A stretch of DNA of 64,000 nt from Arenicola marina (Eukaryota; Annelida; Polychaeta; Arenicolidae): positions 310,001 through 374,000 of the forward strand of contig OZ025255.1 of the NCBI GenBank assembly GCA_964019135.1, read 5' to 3'. Below the pieces are notes generated by a model, which saw nothing but the letters and a program-made list of their open reading frames with translations, was not told where the DNA came from and did no database searches. Shown here in pieces: positions 35,403-48,300 of the stretch (position 1 is the first letter of the stretch; each line of letters begins with the position of its first letter). Both the position numbers and the translations under genes were made by a program.

Positions 35403-38400
35403 TCTTGCCAGTTCTGGGGTGTAAGCCCTAGCTATCTCAGTCAGTCTTGGCGTCCCTAGGGTGTAAGCCCTAGCTATCGCAGTCAGTCTTGCCGTCCCTG
35501 GGGTGTAAGCCCTAGCTCTCTCAGTCAGTCTTGCCGTCCCTGGGGTGTAAGCCCTAGCTATCTCAATCAGTCTTGCCGTCCCTGGGTTGTAAGGCCTAGC
35601 TATCTCAATCAGTCTTGCCAGTTCTGGTGTGTAAACCCTAGGTATCTCAGTCCGTCTTGCCAGTTCTGGGGTGTAAGCCCTGGCTAGCTCAGTCAGTCTC
35701 GCCGTCCGTGGGGTGTAAGCCCTGGCTATCTCAGTCAGTCTTGCCAATTCTGGGGTGTAAGGCCTAGCTATCTCAGTCCGTCTTGGCAATTCTGGGGTGT
35801 AAGCCCTAGTTATCTCAGTCAGTCTTTCCAGTTCTGGGGTGTAAGCCCTAGCTATCTCAGTCAGTCTTTCCAGTTCTGGGGTGTAAGCCCTAGCTATCTC
35901 AGTCCGTCTTGCCAGTTCTGGGGTGTAAGCCCTAGCTATCTCAGTCAGTCTTGCCAGTTCTGGGGTGTAAGCCCTAGCTATCTCAGTCAGTCTTTCCAGT
36001 TCTGGGGTGTAAGCCCTAGCTATCTCAGTCAGTCTTGGCGTCCCTGGGGTGTAAGCCCTAGCTATCGCAGTCAGCCTTGCCGTCCCTGGGGTGTAAGCCC
36101 TAGCTATCTCAGTCAGTCTTGCCGTCCCTGGGGTGTAAGCCCTAGCTATCTCAGTCAGTCTTTCCAGTTCTGGGGTGTAAGCCCTAGCTATCTCAGTCAG
36201 TCTTGCCAGTTCTGGGGTGTAAGCCCTAGCTATCTCAGTCAGTCTTGCCGTCCCTGGGGTGTAAGCCCCAGCTATCTGAGTGAGTCTTGCCGTCCCTGGG
36301 GTGTAAGCCCTAGCTATCTCAGTCAGTCTTGCCAGTTCTGGGGTGTAAGCCCTACCTATCTCAATCAGTCTTGCCGTCCCTGGGTTGTAAGGCCTAGCTA
36401 TCTCAATCAGTCTTGCCAGTTCTGGTGTGTAAACCCTAGGTATCTCAGTCCGTCTTGCCAGTTCTGGGGTGTAAGCCCTAGCTAGCTCAGTCAGTCTCGC
36501 CGTCCCTGGGGTGTAAGCCCTGGCTATCTCAGTCAGTCTTGCCAATTCTGGGGTGTAAGGCCTAGCTATCTCAGTCCGTCTTGGCAATTCTGGGGTGTAA
36601 GCCCTAGTTATCTCAGTCAGTCTTTCCAGTTCTGGGGTGTAAGCCCTAGCTATCTCAGTCAGTCTTTCCAGTTCTGGGGTGTAAGCCCTAGCTATCTCAG
36701 TCAGTCTTTCCAGTTCTGGGGTGTAAGCCCTAGCTATCTCAGTCCGTCTTGCCAGTTCTGGGGTGTAAGCCCTAGCTATCTCAGTCAGTCTTGCCAGTTC
36801 TGGGGTGTAAGCCCTAGCTATCTCAGTCAGTCTTTCCAGTTCTGGGGTGTAAGCCCTAGCTATCTCAGTCAGTCTTGGCGTCCCTGGGGTGTAAGCCCTA
36901 GCTATCGCAGTCAGTCTTGCCGTCCCTGCGGTGTAAGCCCTAGCTCTCTCAGTCAGTCTTGCCGTCCCTGGGGTGTAAGCCCTAGCTATCTCAGTCAGTC
37001 TTTCCAGTTCTGGGGTGTAAGCCCTAGCTATCTCAGTCCGTCTTGCCAGTTCTGGTGTGTAAACCCTAGGTATCTCAGTCCGTCTTGCCAGTTCTGGGGT
37101 GTAAGCCCTAGCTAGCTCAGTCAGTCTCGCCGTCCGTGGGGTGTAAGCCCTGGCTATCTCAGTCAGTCTTGCCAATTCTGGGGTGTAAGGCCTAGCTATC
37201 TCAGTCCGTCTTGGCAATTCTGGGGTGTAAGCCCTAGTTATCTCAGTCAGTCTTTCCAGTTCTGGGGTGTAAGCCCTAGCTATCTCAGTCAGTCTTTCCA
37301 GTTCTGGGGTGTAAGCCCTAGCTATCTCAGTCCGTCTTGCCAGTTCTGGGGTGTAAGCCCTAGCTATCTCAGTCAGTCTTGCCAGTTCTGGGGTGTAAGC
37401 CCTAGCTATCTCAGTCAGTCTTTCCAGTTCTGGGGTGTAAGCCCTAGCTATCTCAGTCAGTCTTGGCGTCCCTGGGGTGTAAGCCCTAGCTATCGCAGCC
37501 AGTCTTGCCGTCCCTGGGGTGTAAGCCCTAGCTCTCTCAGTCAGTCTTGCCGTCCCTGGGGTGTAAGCCCTAGCTATCTCAGTCAGTCTTTCCAGTTCTG
37601 GGGTGTAAGCCCTAGCTATCTCAGTCAGTCTTGCCAGTTCTGGGGTGTAAGCCCTAGCTATCTCAGTCAGTCTTGCCGTCCCTGGGGTGTAAGCCCCAGC
37701 TATCTGAGTGAGTCTTGCCGTCCCTGGGGTGTAAGCCCTAGCTATCTCAGTCAGTCTTGCCAGTTCTGGGGTGTAAGCCCTAGCTATCTCAATCAGTCTT
37801 GCCGTCCCTGGGTTGTAAGGCCTAGCTATCTCAATCAGTCTTGCCAGTTCTGATGTGTAAACCCTAGGTATCTCAGTCCGTCTTGCCAGTTCTGGGGTGT
37901 AAGCCCTAGCTAGCTCAGTCAGTCTCGCCGTCCCTGGAGTGTAAGCCCTGGCTATCTCAGTCAGTCTTGCCAATTCTGGGGTGTAAGGCCTAGCTATCTC
38001 AGTCCGTCTTGGCAATTCTGGGGTGTAAGCCCTAGTTATCTCAGTCAGTCTTTCCAGTTCTGGGGTGTAAGCCCTAGCTATCTCAGTCAGTCTTTCCAGT
38101 TCTGGGGTGTAAGCCCTAGCTATCTCAGTCCGTCTTGCCAGTTCTGGGGTGTAAGCCCTAGCTATCTCAGTCAGTCTTGGCGTCCCTGGGGTGTAAGCCC
38201 TAGCTATCGCAGTCAGTCTTGCCGTCCCTGGGGTGTAAGCCCTAGCTCTCTCAGTCAGTCTTGCCGTCCCTGGGGTGTAAGCCCTAGCTATCTCAATCAG
38301 TCTTGCCGTCCCTGGGGTGTAAGCCCTGGCTATCTCAGTCAGTCTTGCCAATTCTGGGGTGTAAGGCCTAGCTATCTCAGTCCGTCTTGCCAATTCTGGG

Positions 38401-39527
38401 GTGTAAGCCCTAGTTATCTCAGTCAGTCTTTCCAGTTCTGGGGTGTAAGCCCTAGCTATCTCAGTCCGTCTTGCCAGTTCTGGGGTGTAAGCCCTAGCTA
38501 TCTCAGTCAGTCTTTCCAGTTCTGGGGTGTAAGCCCTAGCTATCTCAGTCAGTCTTGGCGTCCCTGGGGTGTAAGCCCTAGCTATCGCAGTCAGTCTTGC
38601 CGTCCCTGGGGTGTAAGCCCTAGCTCTCTCAGTCAGTCTTGCCGTCCCTGGGGTGTAAGCCCTAGCTATCTCAATCAGTCTTGCCGTCCCTGGGGTGTAA
38701 GCCCTGGCTATCTCAGTCAGTCTTGCCAATTCTGGGGTGTAAGGCCTAGCTATCTCAGTCCGTCTTGCCAATTCTGGGGTGTAAGCCCTAGTTATCTCAG
38801 TCAGTCTTTCCAGTTCTGGGGTGTAAGCCCTAGCTATCTCAGTCAGTCTTTCCAGTTCTGGGGTGTAAGCCCTAGCTATCTCAGTCCGTCTTGCCAGTTC
38901 TGGGGTGTAAGCCCTAGCTATCTCAGTCAGTCTTTCCAGTTCTGGGGTGTAAGCCCTAGCTATCTCAGTCAGTCTTTCCAGTTCTGGGGTGTAAGCCCTA
39001 GCTATCTCAGTCAGTCTTGGAGTCCCTGGGGTGTAAGCCCTAGCTATCGCAGTCAGTCTTGCCGTCCCTGGGGTGTAAGCCCTAGCTCTCTCAGTCAGTC
39101 TTGCCGTCCCTGGGGTGTAAGCCCTAGCTATCTCAATCAGTCTTGCCGTCCCTGGGTTGTAAGGCATAGCTATCTCAATCAGTCTTGCCAGTTCTGGTGT
39201 GTAAACCCTAGCTATCTCAGTCCGTCTTGCCAGTTCTGGGGTGTAAGCCCTAGCTAGCTCAGTCAGTCTCGCCGTCCCTGGGGTGTAAGCCCTGGCTATC
39301 TCAGTCAGTCTTGCCAATTCTGGGGTGTAAGGCCTAGCTATCTCAGTCCGTCTTGCCAATTCTGGGGTGTAAGCCCTAGTTATCTCAGTCCGTCTTGCCA
39401 GTTCTGGGGTGTAAGCCCTAGCTAGCTCAGTCAGTCTCGCCGTCCCTGGGGTGTAAGCCCTGGCTATCTCAGTCAGTCTTGCCAATTCTGGGATGTAAGG
39501 CCTAGCTATCTCAGTCCGTCTTGCCAA
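35193..39527 (-). other. Second 1,444-codon open frame, judged non-coding
   Basis: The copy-B counterpart of the frame at 23,309-27,643, 11,884 bp away, with one clear residue difference from the substitution at 36,766. It has the same TTG start and the same terminating gtcacgcc variant. The same argument applies: it is an open frame created by a 3 x 14 bp repeat with no independent sign of a gene. Confidence 0.85.
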
Positions 39528-42149
39528 TTCTGGGGTGTAAGCCCTAGTTATCTCAGTCAGTCTTTCCAGTTCTGGGGTGTAAGGCCTAGCTATCTCAGTT
39601 CGTCTTGCCAGTTCTGGGGTGTAAGCCCTAGCTATCTCAGTCAGTCTTTCCAGTTCTGGGGTGTAAGCCCTAGCTATCTCAGTCAGTCTTGGCGTCCCTG
39701 GGGTGTAAACCCTAGCTATCTCAGTCAGTCTTGCCGTCCATGGGGTGTAAGCCCTAGCTATCTCAGTCAGTGTTGCCGTCCCTGGGGTGTAAGCTCTAGC
39801 TATCTCAATCAGTCTTGCCGTCCCTGGGGTGTAAGCCCTAGCTATCTCAGTCAGTCTTGCCGTCCCTGGGGTGAAAGCCCTAGCTCTCTCAGTTAGTCTT
39901 GGCGTCCCTGGTTTGTAAGCCCTAGCTATCTCAGTCAGTCTTGCCGTCCCTGGGGTGTAAATCCTAGCTATCTCAGTCAGTCTTGTGGTCCCTGTGGGGT
40001 GAGCCCTAGCTATCTCAGTTAGTCTTGCCGTCCCTGGGGTGTAAGCCCTAGCTATCTCAGTCAGTCTTGCCGTCCCTGGGGTTTAAGCCCTAGCTATCTC
40101 AGTCAGTCTTGGCGTCCCTGGGGTGTAAGGCCTAGCTATCTCAGTCAGTCTTGCCGTCCCTGGGGTTTAAGCCCTAGCTATCTCAATCAGTCTTGCCAGT
40201 TCTGGGGTGTAAGCCCTATCTATCTCAGTCAGTCTTGCCAGTTCTTGGGTGTAAGCCCTAGCTATCTCAGTCAGTCACGCCGTCCCTGGGGTGTAAGCCC
40301 TAGCTATCTCAGTCAGTCTTGCCAGTTCTGGGGTGTAATCCCTAGCTATCTCAGTCAGTCTTGCCAGTTCTGGGGTGTAAGCCCTAGCTATCCCAGTCAG
40401 TCTTGCCAGTTCTGGGGTGTAAGCCCTAGCTATCTCAGTCAGTATTGCCGTCCCTGGGGTGTAAGCCCTAGCTATCTCAGTCAGTGTTGCCGTCCCTGGG
40501 GTGTAAGCCCTAGCTATCTCAGTCAGTCTTGCCGTCCCTGGGGTGTAAGCCCTAGCTATCGCAGTCAGTCTTGCCGTCCCTGGGGTGTAAGCCCTAGCTC
40601 TCTCAGTCAGTCTTGCCGTCCCTGGGGTGTAAGCCCTAGCTATCTCAATCAGTTTTGCCGTCCCTGGGTTGTAAGGCCTAGCTATCTCAATCAGTCTTGC
40701 CAGTTCTGGTGTGTAAACCCTAGGTATCTCAGTCCGTCTTGCCAGTTCTGGGGTGTAAGCCCTAGCTAGCTCAGTCAGTCTCGCCGTCCCTGGGGTTTAA
40801 GCCCTGGCTATCTCAGTCAGTCTTGCCAATTCTGGGGTGTAAGGCCTAGCTATCTCAGTCCGTCTTGGCAATTCTGGGGTGTAAGCCCTAGTTATCTCAG
40901 TCAGTCTTTCCAGTTCTGGGGTGTAAGCCCTAGCTATCTCAGTCAGTCTTTCCAGTTCTGGGGTGTAAGCCCTGGCTATCTCAGTCCGTCTTGCCAGTTC
41001 TGGGGTGTAAGCCCTAGCTATCTCAGTCAGTCTTGCCAGTTCTGGGGTGTAAGCCCTAGCTATCTCAGTCAGGCTTTCCAGTTCTGGGGTGCAAGCCCTA
41101 GCTATCTCAGTCAGTCTTGGCGTCCCTGGGGTGTAAGCCCTAGCTATCGCAGTCAGTCTTGCCGTCCCTGGGGTGTAAGCCCTAGCTCTCTCAGTCAGTC
41201 TTGCCGTCCCTGGGGTGTAAGCCCTAGCTATCTCAGTCAGTCTTTCCAGTTCTGGGGTGTAAGCCCTAGCTATCTCAGTCAGTCTTGCCAGTTCTGGGGT
41301 GTAAGCCCTAGCTATCTCAGTCAGTCTTGCCGTCCCTGGGGTGTAAGCCCCAGCTATCTGAGTGAGTCTTGCCGTCCCTGGGGTGTAAGCCCTAGCTATC
41401 TCAGTCAGTCTTGCCAGTTCTGGGGTGTAAGCCCTAGCTATCTCAGTTAGTCTTGCCAGTTAAGGGTTGTAAGCCCTAGCTATCTCAGTCAGTCTTGGCG
41501 TCCCTGGGGTGTAAGCCCTAGCTATCGCAGTCAGTCTTGCCGTCCCTGGGGTGTAAGTCCTAGCTCTCTCAGTCAGTCTTGCCGTCCCTGGGGTGTAAGC
41601 CCTAGCTATCTCAATCAGTCTTGCCGTCCCTGGGTTGTAAGGCCTAGCTATCTCAATCAGTCTTGCCAGTTCTGGTGTGTAAACCCTAGGTATCTCAGTC
41701 GGTTTTGCCAGTTCTGGGGTGTAAGCCCTAGCTAGCTCAGTCAGTCTCGCCGTCCCTGGGGTGTAAGCCCTGGCTATCTCAGTCAGTCTTGCCAATTCTG
41801 GGGTGTAAGGCCTAGCTATCTCAGTCCGTCTTGGCAATTCTGGGGTGTAAGCCCTAGTTATCTCAGTCAGTCTTTCCAGTTCTGGGGTGTAAGCCCTAGC
41901 TATCTCAGTCAGTCTTTCCAGTTCTGGGGTGTAAGCCCTAGCTATCTCAGTCCGTCTTGCCAGTTCTGGGGTGTAAGCCCTAGCTATCTCAATCAGTCTT
42001 GCCAGTTTGGGGTGTAAGCCCTAGCTATCTCAGTCAGTCTTTCCAGTTCTGGGGTGTAAGCCCTAGCTATCTCAGTCAGTCTTGGCGTCCCTGGGGTGTA
42101 AGCCCTAGCTATCGCAGTCAGTCTTGCCGTCCCTGGGGTGTAAGCCCTA

Positions 42150-42170
42150 GCTCTCTCAGTCTTTCCGTCC
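42150..42170 (+). repeat. 4-bp slippage deletion specific to copy B
   Basis: Copy A reads ctctctcagtcagtctttcc near 30,270 and copy B reads ctctctcagtctttcc, so one agtc of the agtc-agtc pair present in every monomer is missing. This breaks the long repeat frames here and makes the two 11.9-kb copies distinguishable in reads. Confidence 0.92.
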
Positions 42171-44211
42171 CTGGTGTGTAAGCCCTAGCTATCTCAGTCA
42201 GTCTTTCCAGTTCTGGGGTGTAAGCCCTAGCTATCTCAGTCCGTCTTGCCAGTTCTGGGGTGTAAGCCCTAGCTAGCTCAGTCAGTCTCGCCGTCCCTGG
42301 GGTGTAAGCCCTGGCTATCTCAGTCAGTCTTGCCAATTCTGGGGTGTAAGGCCTAGCTATCTCAGTCCGTCTTGGCAATTCTGGGGTGTAAGCCCTAATT
42401 ATCTCAGTCAGTCTTTCCAGTTCTGGGGTGTAAGCCCTAGCTATCTCAGTCAGTCTTTCCAGTTCTGGGGTGTAAGCCCTAGCTATCTCAGTCAGTCTTG
42501 CCAGTTCTGGGGTGTAAGCCCTAGCTATCTCAGTCAGTCTTTCCAGTTCTGGGGTGTAAGCCCTAGCTATCTCAGTCAGTCGTGGCGTCCCTGGGGTGTA
42601 AGCCCTAGCTATCGCAGTCAGTCTTGCCGTCCCTGGGGTGTAAGCCCTAGCTCTCTCAGTCAGTCTTGCCGTCCCTGGGGTGTAAGCCCTAGCTATCTCA
42701 ATCAGTCTTGCCGTCCCTGGGGTGTAAGCCCTGGCTATCTCAGTCAGTCTTGCCAATTCTGGGGTGTAAGGCCTAGCTATCTCAGTCCGTCTTGCCAATT
42801 CTGGGGTGTAAGCCCTAGTTATCTCAGTCAGTCTTTCCAGTTCGGGGTGTAAGCCCTAGCTATCTCAGTCAGTCTTTCCAGTTCTGGGGTGTAAGCCCTA
42901 GCTATCTCAGTCCGTCTTGCCAGTTCTGGGGTGTAAGCCCTAGCTATCTCAGTCAGTCTTTCCAGTTCTGGGGTGTAAGCCCTAGCTATCTCAGTCAGTC
43001 TTTCCAGTTGTGGGGTGTAAGCCCTAGCTATCTCAGTCAGTCTTGGAGTCCCTGGGGTGTAAGCCCTAGCTATCGCAGTCAGTCTTGCCGTCCCTGGGGT
43101 GTAAGCCCTAGCTCTCTCACTCAGTCTTGCCGTCCCTGGGGTGTAAGCCCTAGCTATCTCAATCAGTCTTGCCGTGCCTGGGTTGTAAGGCCTAGCTATC
43201 TCAATCAGTCTTGCCAGTTCTGGTGTGTAAACCCTAGCTATCTCAGTCCGTCTTGCCAGTTCTGGGGTGTAAGCCCTAGCTAGCTCAGTCAGTCTTGCCG
43301 TCCCTGGGGTGTAAGCTCTGGCTATCTCAGTCAGTCTTGCCAATTCTGGGGTGTAAGGCCTAGCTATCTCAGTCCGTCTTGCCAATTCTGGGGTGTAAGC
43401 CCTAGTTATCTCAGTCCGTCTTGCCAGTTCTGGGGTGTAAGCCCTAGCTAGCTCAGTCAGTCTCGCCGTCCCTGGGGTGTAAGCCCTGGCTATCTCAGTC
43501 AGTCTTGCCAATTCTGGGATGTAAGGCCTAGCTATCTCAGTCCGTCTTGCCAATTCTAGGGTGTAAGCCCTAGTTATCTCAGTCAGTCTTTCCAGTTCTG
43601 GGGTGTAAGGCCTAGCTATCTCAGTCCGTCTTGCCAGTTCTGGGGTTTAAGCCCTAGCTATCTCAGTCAGCCTTTCCAGTTCTGGGGTGTAAGCCCTAGC
43701 TATCTCAGTCAGTTTTGGCGTCCCTGGGGTGTAAACCCTAGCTATCTCAGTCAGTCTTGCCGTCCATGGGGTGTAAGCCCTAGCTATCTCAGTCAGTGTT
43801 GCCGTCCCTGGGGTGTAAGCTCTAGCTATCTCAATCAGTCTTGCCGTCCCTGGGGTGTAAGCCCTAGCTATCTCAGTCAGTCTTGCCGTCCCTGGGGTGA
43901 AAGCCCTAGCTATCTCAGTTAGTCTTGGCGTCCCTGGTTTGTAAGCCCTAGCTATCTCAGTCAGTCTTGCCGTCCCTGGGGTGTAAACCCTAGCTATCTC
44001 AGTCAGTCTTGTGGTCCCTGTGGGGTGAGCCCTAGCTATCTCAGTCAGTCTTGCCGTCCCTGGGGTGTAAGCCCTAGCTATCTCAGTCAGTCTTGCCGTC
44101 CCTGGGGTTTAAGCCCTAGCTATCTCAGTCAGTCTTGCCGTCCCTGGGGTGTAAGCCCTAGCTATCTCAGTGAGTCTTGCCGTCCCTGGGGTTTAAGCCC
44201 TAGCTATCTCA

Positions 44212-45696
44212 ATCAATCTTGCCAGTTCTGGGGTGTAAGCCCTATCTATCTCAGTCAGTCTTGCCAGTTCTGGGGTGTAAGCCCTAGCTATCTCAGTCAG
44301 TCACGCCGTCCCTGGGGTGTAAGCCCTAGCTATCTCAGTCAGTCTTGCCAGTTCTGGGGTGTAAGCCCTAGCTATCTCAGTCAGTCTTGCCAGTTCTGGG
44401 GTGTAAGCCCTAGCTATCTCAGTCAGTCTTGGCGTCCCTGGGGTGTAAGCCCTAGCTATCTCAGTCAGTCTTGCCAGTTCTGGGGTGTAAGCCCTAGCTA
44501 TCGCAGTCAGTCTTGCCGTCCCTGGGGTGTAAGCCCTAGCTATCTCAATCAGTCTTGCCGTCCATGGGGTGTAAGGCCTAGCTATCTCAATCAGTCTTGC
44601 CAGTTCTGGGGTGTAAACCCTAGCTATCTCAGTCAGTCTTGCCAGTTCTGGGGTGTAAGCCCTAGCTAGCTCAGTCCGTCTCGCCGTCCCTGGGGTGTAG
44701 ACCCTGGCTATCTCAGTCAGTCTTGCCAATTCTGGGGTGTAAGCCCTAGCTATCTCAGTCAGTCTTTCCAGTTCTGGGGTGTAAGCCCTAGCTATCTCAG
44801 TCAGTCTTGCCAGTTCTGGGGTGTAAGCCCTAGCTAGCTCAGTCAGTCTCGACGTCCCTGGGGTGTAAACCCTAGCTATCTCAGTCCGTCTTGCCAATTC
44901 TGGGGTGTAAGCCCTAGCTATCTCAGTCAGTCTTTCCAGTTCTGGGGTGTAAGCCCTAGCTATCTCAGTCAGTCTTTCCAGTTCTGGGGTGTAAGCCCTA
45001 GCTATCTCAGTCAGTCTTGGAGTCCCTGGGGTGTAAGCCCTAGCTATCGCAGTCAGTCTTGCCGTCCCTGGGGTGTAAGCCCTAGCTCTCTCAGTCAGTC
45101 TTGCCGTCCCTGGGGTGTAAGCCCTAGCTATCTCAATCAGTCTTGCCGTCCCTGGGTTGTAAGGCCTAGCTATCTCAATCAGTCTTGCCAGTTCTGGTGT
45201 GTAAACCCTAGCTATCTCAGTCCGTCTTGCCAGTTCTGGGGTGTAAGCCCTAGCTAGCTCAGTCAGTCTCGCCGTCCCTGGGGTGTAAGCTCTGGCTATC
45301 TCAGTCAGTCTTGCCAATTCTGGGGTGTAAGGCCTAGCTATCTCAGTCCGTCTTGCCAATTCTGGGGTGTAAGCCCTAGTTATCTCAGTCCGTCTTGCCA
45401 GTTCTGGGGTGTAAGCCCTAGCTAGCTCAGTCAGTCTCGCCGTCCCTGGGGTGTAAGCCCTGGCTATCTCAGTCAGTCTTGCCAATTCTGGGATGTAAGG
45501 CCTAGCTATCTCAGTCCGTCTTGCCAATTCTAGGGTGTAAGCCCTAGTTATCTCAGTCAGTCTTTCCAGTTCTGGGGTGTAAGGCCTAGCTATCTCAGTC
45601 CGTCTTGCCAGTTCTGGGGTGTAAGCCCTAGCTATCTCAGTCAGTCTTTCCAGTTCTGGGGTGTAAGCCCTAGCTATCTCAGTCAGTTTTGGCGTA
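44212..45696 (+). repeat. Core segment related to 45,697-48,300 (47-monomer offset)
   Basis: The linker landmark at 43,75x-44,2xx recurs 1,974 bp (47 x 42) downstream, as shown by the class C caattctgggatg marker at 43,509 and 45,483. This segment also contains gtgtagaccctgg near 44,697 and tcgacgtccctgg near 44,850, which recur at the right end of the window (63,669 and about 63,820). It is therefore the best match for the last 300 bases of the window. Confidence 0.82.
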
Positions 45697-46998
45697 CCTG
45701 GGGTGTAAACCCTAGCTATCTCAGTCAGTCTTGCCGTCCATGGGGTGTAAGCCCTAGCTATCTCAGTCAGTGTTGCCGTCCCTGGGGTGTAAGCTCTAGC
45801 TATCTCAATCAGTCTTGCCGTCCCTGGGGTGTAAGCCCTAGCTATCTCAGTCAGTCTTGCCGTCCCTGGGGTGAAAGCCCTAGCTATCTCAGTTAGTCTT
45901 GGCGTCCCTGGTTTGTAGGCCCCAGCTATCTCAGTCAGTCTTGCCGTCCCTGGGGTGTAAACCCTAGCTATCTCAGTCAGTCTTGTGGTCCCTGTGGGGT
46001 GAGCCCTAGCTATCTCAGTCAGTCTTGCCGTCCCTGGGGTGTAAGCCCTAGCTATCTCAGTCAGTCTTGCCGTCCCTGGGGTTTAAGCCCTAGCTATCTC
46101 AGTCAGTCTTGCCGTCCCTGGGGTGTAAGCCCTAGCTATCTCAGTGAGTCTTGCCGTCCCTGGGGTTTAAGCCCTAGCTATCTCAATCAATCTTGCCAGT
46201 TCTGGGGTGTAAGCCCTATCTATCTCAGTCAGTCTTGCCAGTTCTGGGGTGTAAGCCCTAGCTATCTCAGTCAGTCACGCCGTCCCTGGGGTGTAAGCCC
46301 TAGCTATCTCAGTCAGTCTTGCCAGTTCTGGGGTGTAATCCCTAGCTATCTCAGTCAGTCTTGCCAGTTCTGGGGTGTAAGCCCTAGCTATCTCAGTCAG
46401 TCTTGCCAGTTCTGGGGTGTAAGCCTTAGCTATCTCAGTCAGTCTTGGCGTCCCTGGGGTGTAAGCCCTAGCTATCTCAGTCAGTCTTGCCAGTTCTGGG
46501 GTGTAAGCCCTAGCTATCGCAGTCAGTCTTGCCGTCTCTGGGGTGTAAGCCCTAGCTATCTCAATCAGTCTTGCCGTCCATGGGGTGTAAGGCCTAGCTA
46601 TCTCAATCAGTCTTGCCAGTTCTGGGGTGTAAACCCTAGCTATCTCAGTCAGTCTTGCCAGTTCTGGGGTGTAAGCCCTAGCTAGCTCAGTCAGTCTCGC
46701 CGTCCCTGGGGTGTAAGCCCTGGCTATCTCAGTCAGTCTTGCCAATTCTGGGGTGTAAGCCCTAGCTATCTCAGTCAGTCTTTCCAGTTCTGGGGTGTAA
46801 GCCCTAGCTATCTCAGTCAGTCTTGCCAGTTCTGGGGTGTAAGCCCTAGCTAGCTCAGTCAGTCTCGACGTCCCTGGGGTGTAAACCCTAGCTATCTCAG
46901 TCCGTCTTGCCAATTCTGGGGTGTAAGCCCTAGCTACCTCAGTCAGTCTTTCCAGTTCTGGGGTGTAAGCCCTAGCTATCTCAGTCAATCTTGGCGTC
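45697..46998 (+). repeat. 1,302-bp (31-monomer) tandem unit, copy 1
   Basis: Matches 46,999-48,300 at an offset of exactly 31 x 42. The left edge is set by mismatches at 45,686, 45,688 and 45,696. It contains the linker block (gtccatgg, ggtgaaagcc, tttgtaggccccag, gtggtccctgtggggtgagcc) followed by class B monomers and the tcgacgtccctgg and tagctacctcag variants. Confidence 0.9.
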
Positions 46999-48300
46999 CC
47001 TGGGGTGTAAACCCTAGCTATCTCAGTCAGTCTTGCCGTCCATGGGGTGTAAGCCCTAGCTATCTCAGTCAGTGTTGCCGTCCCTGGGGTGTAAGCTCTA
47101 GCTATCTCAATCAGTCTTGCCGTCCCTGGGGTGTAAGCCCTAGCTATCTCAGTCAGTCTTGCCGTCCCTGGGGTGAAAGCCCTAGCTATCTCAGTTAGTC
47201 TTGGCGTCCCTGGTTTGTAGGCCCCAGCTATCTCAGTCAGTCTTGCCGTCCCTGGGGTGTAAACCCTAGCTATCTCAGTCAGTCTTGTGGTCCCTGTGGG
47301 GTGAGCCCTAGCTATCTCAGTCAGTCTTGCCGTCCCTGGGGTGTAAGCCCTAGCTATCTCAGTCAGTCTTGCCGTCCCTGGGGTTTAAGCCCTAGCTATC
47401 TCAGTCAGTCTTGCCGTCCCTGGGGTGTAAGCCCTAGCTATCTCAGTGAGTCTTGCCGTCCCTGGGGTTTAAGCCCTAGCTATCTCAATCAATCTTGCCA
47501 GTTCTGGGGTGTAAGCCCTATCTATCTCAGTCAGTCTTGCCAGTTCTGGGGTGTAAGCCCTAGCTATCTCAGTCAGTCACGCCGTCCCTGGGGTGTAAGC
47601 CCTAGCTATCTCAGTCAGTCTTGCCAGTTCTGGGGTGTAATCCCTAGCTATCTCAGTCAGTCTTGCCAGTTCTGGGGTGTAAGCCCTAGCTATCTCAGTC
47701 AGTCTTGCCAGTTCTGGGGTGTAAGCCTTAGCTATCTCAGTCAGTCTTGGCGTCCCTGGGGTGTAAGCCCTAGCTATCTCAGTCAGTCTTGCCAGTTCTG
47801 GGGTGTAAGCCCTAGCTATCGCAGTCAGTCTTGCCGTCTCTGGGGTGTAAGCCCTAGCTATCTCAATCAGTCTTGCCGTCCATGGGGTGTAAGGCCTAGC
47901 TATCTCAATCAGTCTTGCCAGTTCTGGGGTGTAAACCCTAGCTATCTCAGTCAGTCTTGCCAGTTCTGGGGTGTAAGCCCTAGCTAGCTCAGTCAGTCTC
48001 GCCGTCCCTGGGGTGTAAGCCCTGGCTATCTCAGTCAGTCTTGCCAATTCTGGGGTGTAAGCCCTAGCTATCTCAGTCAGTCTTTCCAGTTCTGGGGTGT
48101 AAGCCCTAGCTATCTCAGTCAGTCTTGCCAGTTCTGGGGTGTAAGCCCTAGCTAGCTCAGTCAGTCTCGACGTCCCTGGGGTGTAAACCCTAGCTATCTC
48201 AGTCCGTCTTGCCAATTCTGGGGTGTAAGCCCTAGCTACCTCAGTCAGTCTTTCCAGTTCTGGGGTGTAAGCCCTAGCTATCTCAGTCAATCTTGGCGTC
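46999..48300 (+). repeat. 1,302-bp (31-monomer) tandem unit, copy 2
   Basis: Directly abuts copy 1. The 228-codon stretch of the plus frame in copy 1 (45,999-46,685) and copy 2 (47,301-47,987) gives identical peptides, and I found no difference in the parts compared. The copies diverge at 48,344, where gtccctgg replaces gtccatgg. This is one of the youngest duplications in the window. Confidence 0.9.

Larger units (their letters stand above)
32314..44211 (+). repeat. 11,884-bp tandem unit, copy B (11,880 to 11,898 bp, nearly identical to A)
   Basis: Aligned by eye with copy A, it shows only a handful of differences: A/B positions 21,907/33,791 (c/t), 24,882/36,766 (a/t), 25,037/36,921 (t/c), 28,047/39,931 (g/t), 28,776/40,660 (a/g), 30,108/41,992 (g/a), 30,368/42,248 (t/g), and a 4-bp deletion in B at about 42,160. 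The deletion changes the offset from 11,884 to 11,880. The A/B junction lies in 32,314-32,331, inside sequence common to both edges, and preserves the 42-bp phase. The right edge is fixed by mismatch at 44,212 (aatcaatc against agtcagtc at 32,332). Confidence 0.93.
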
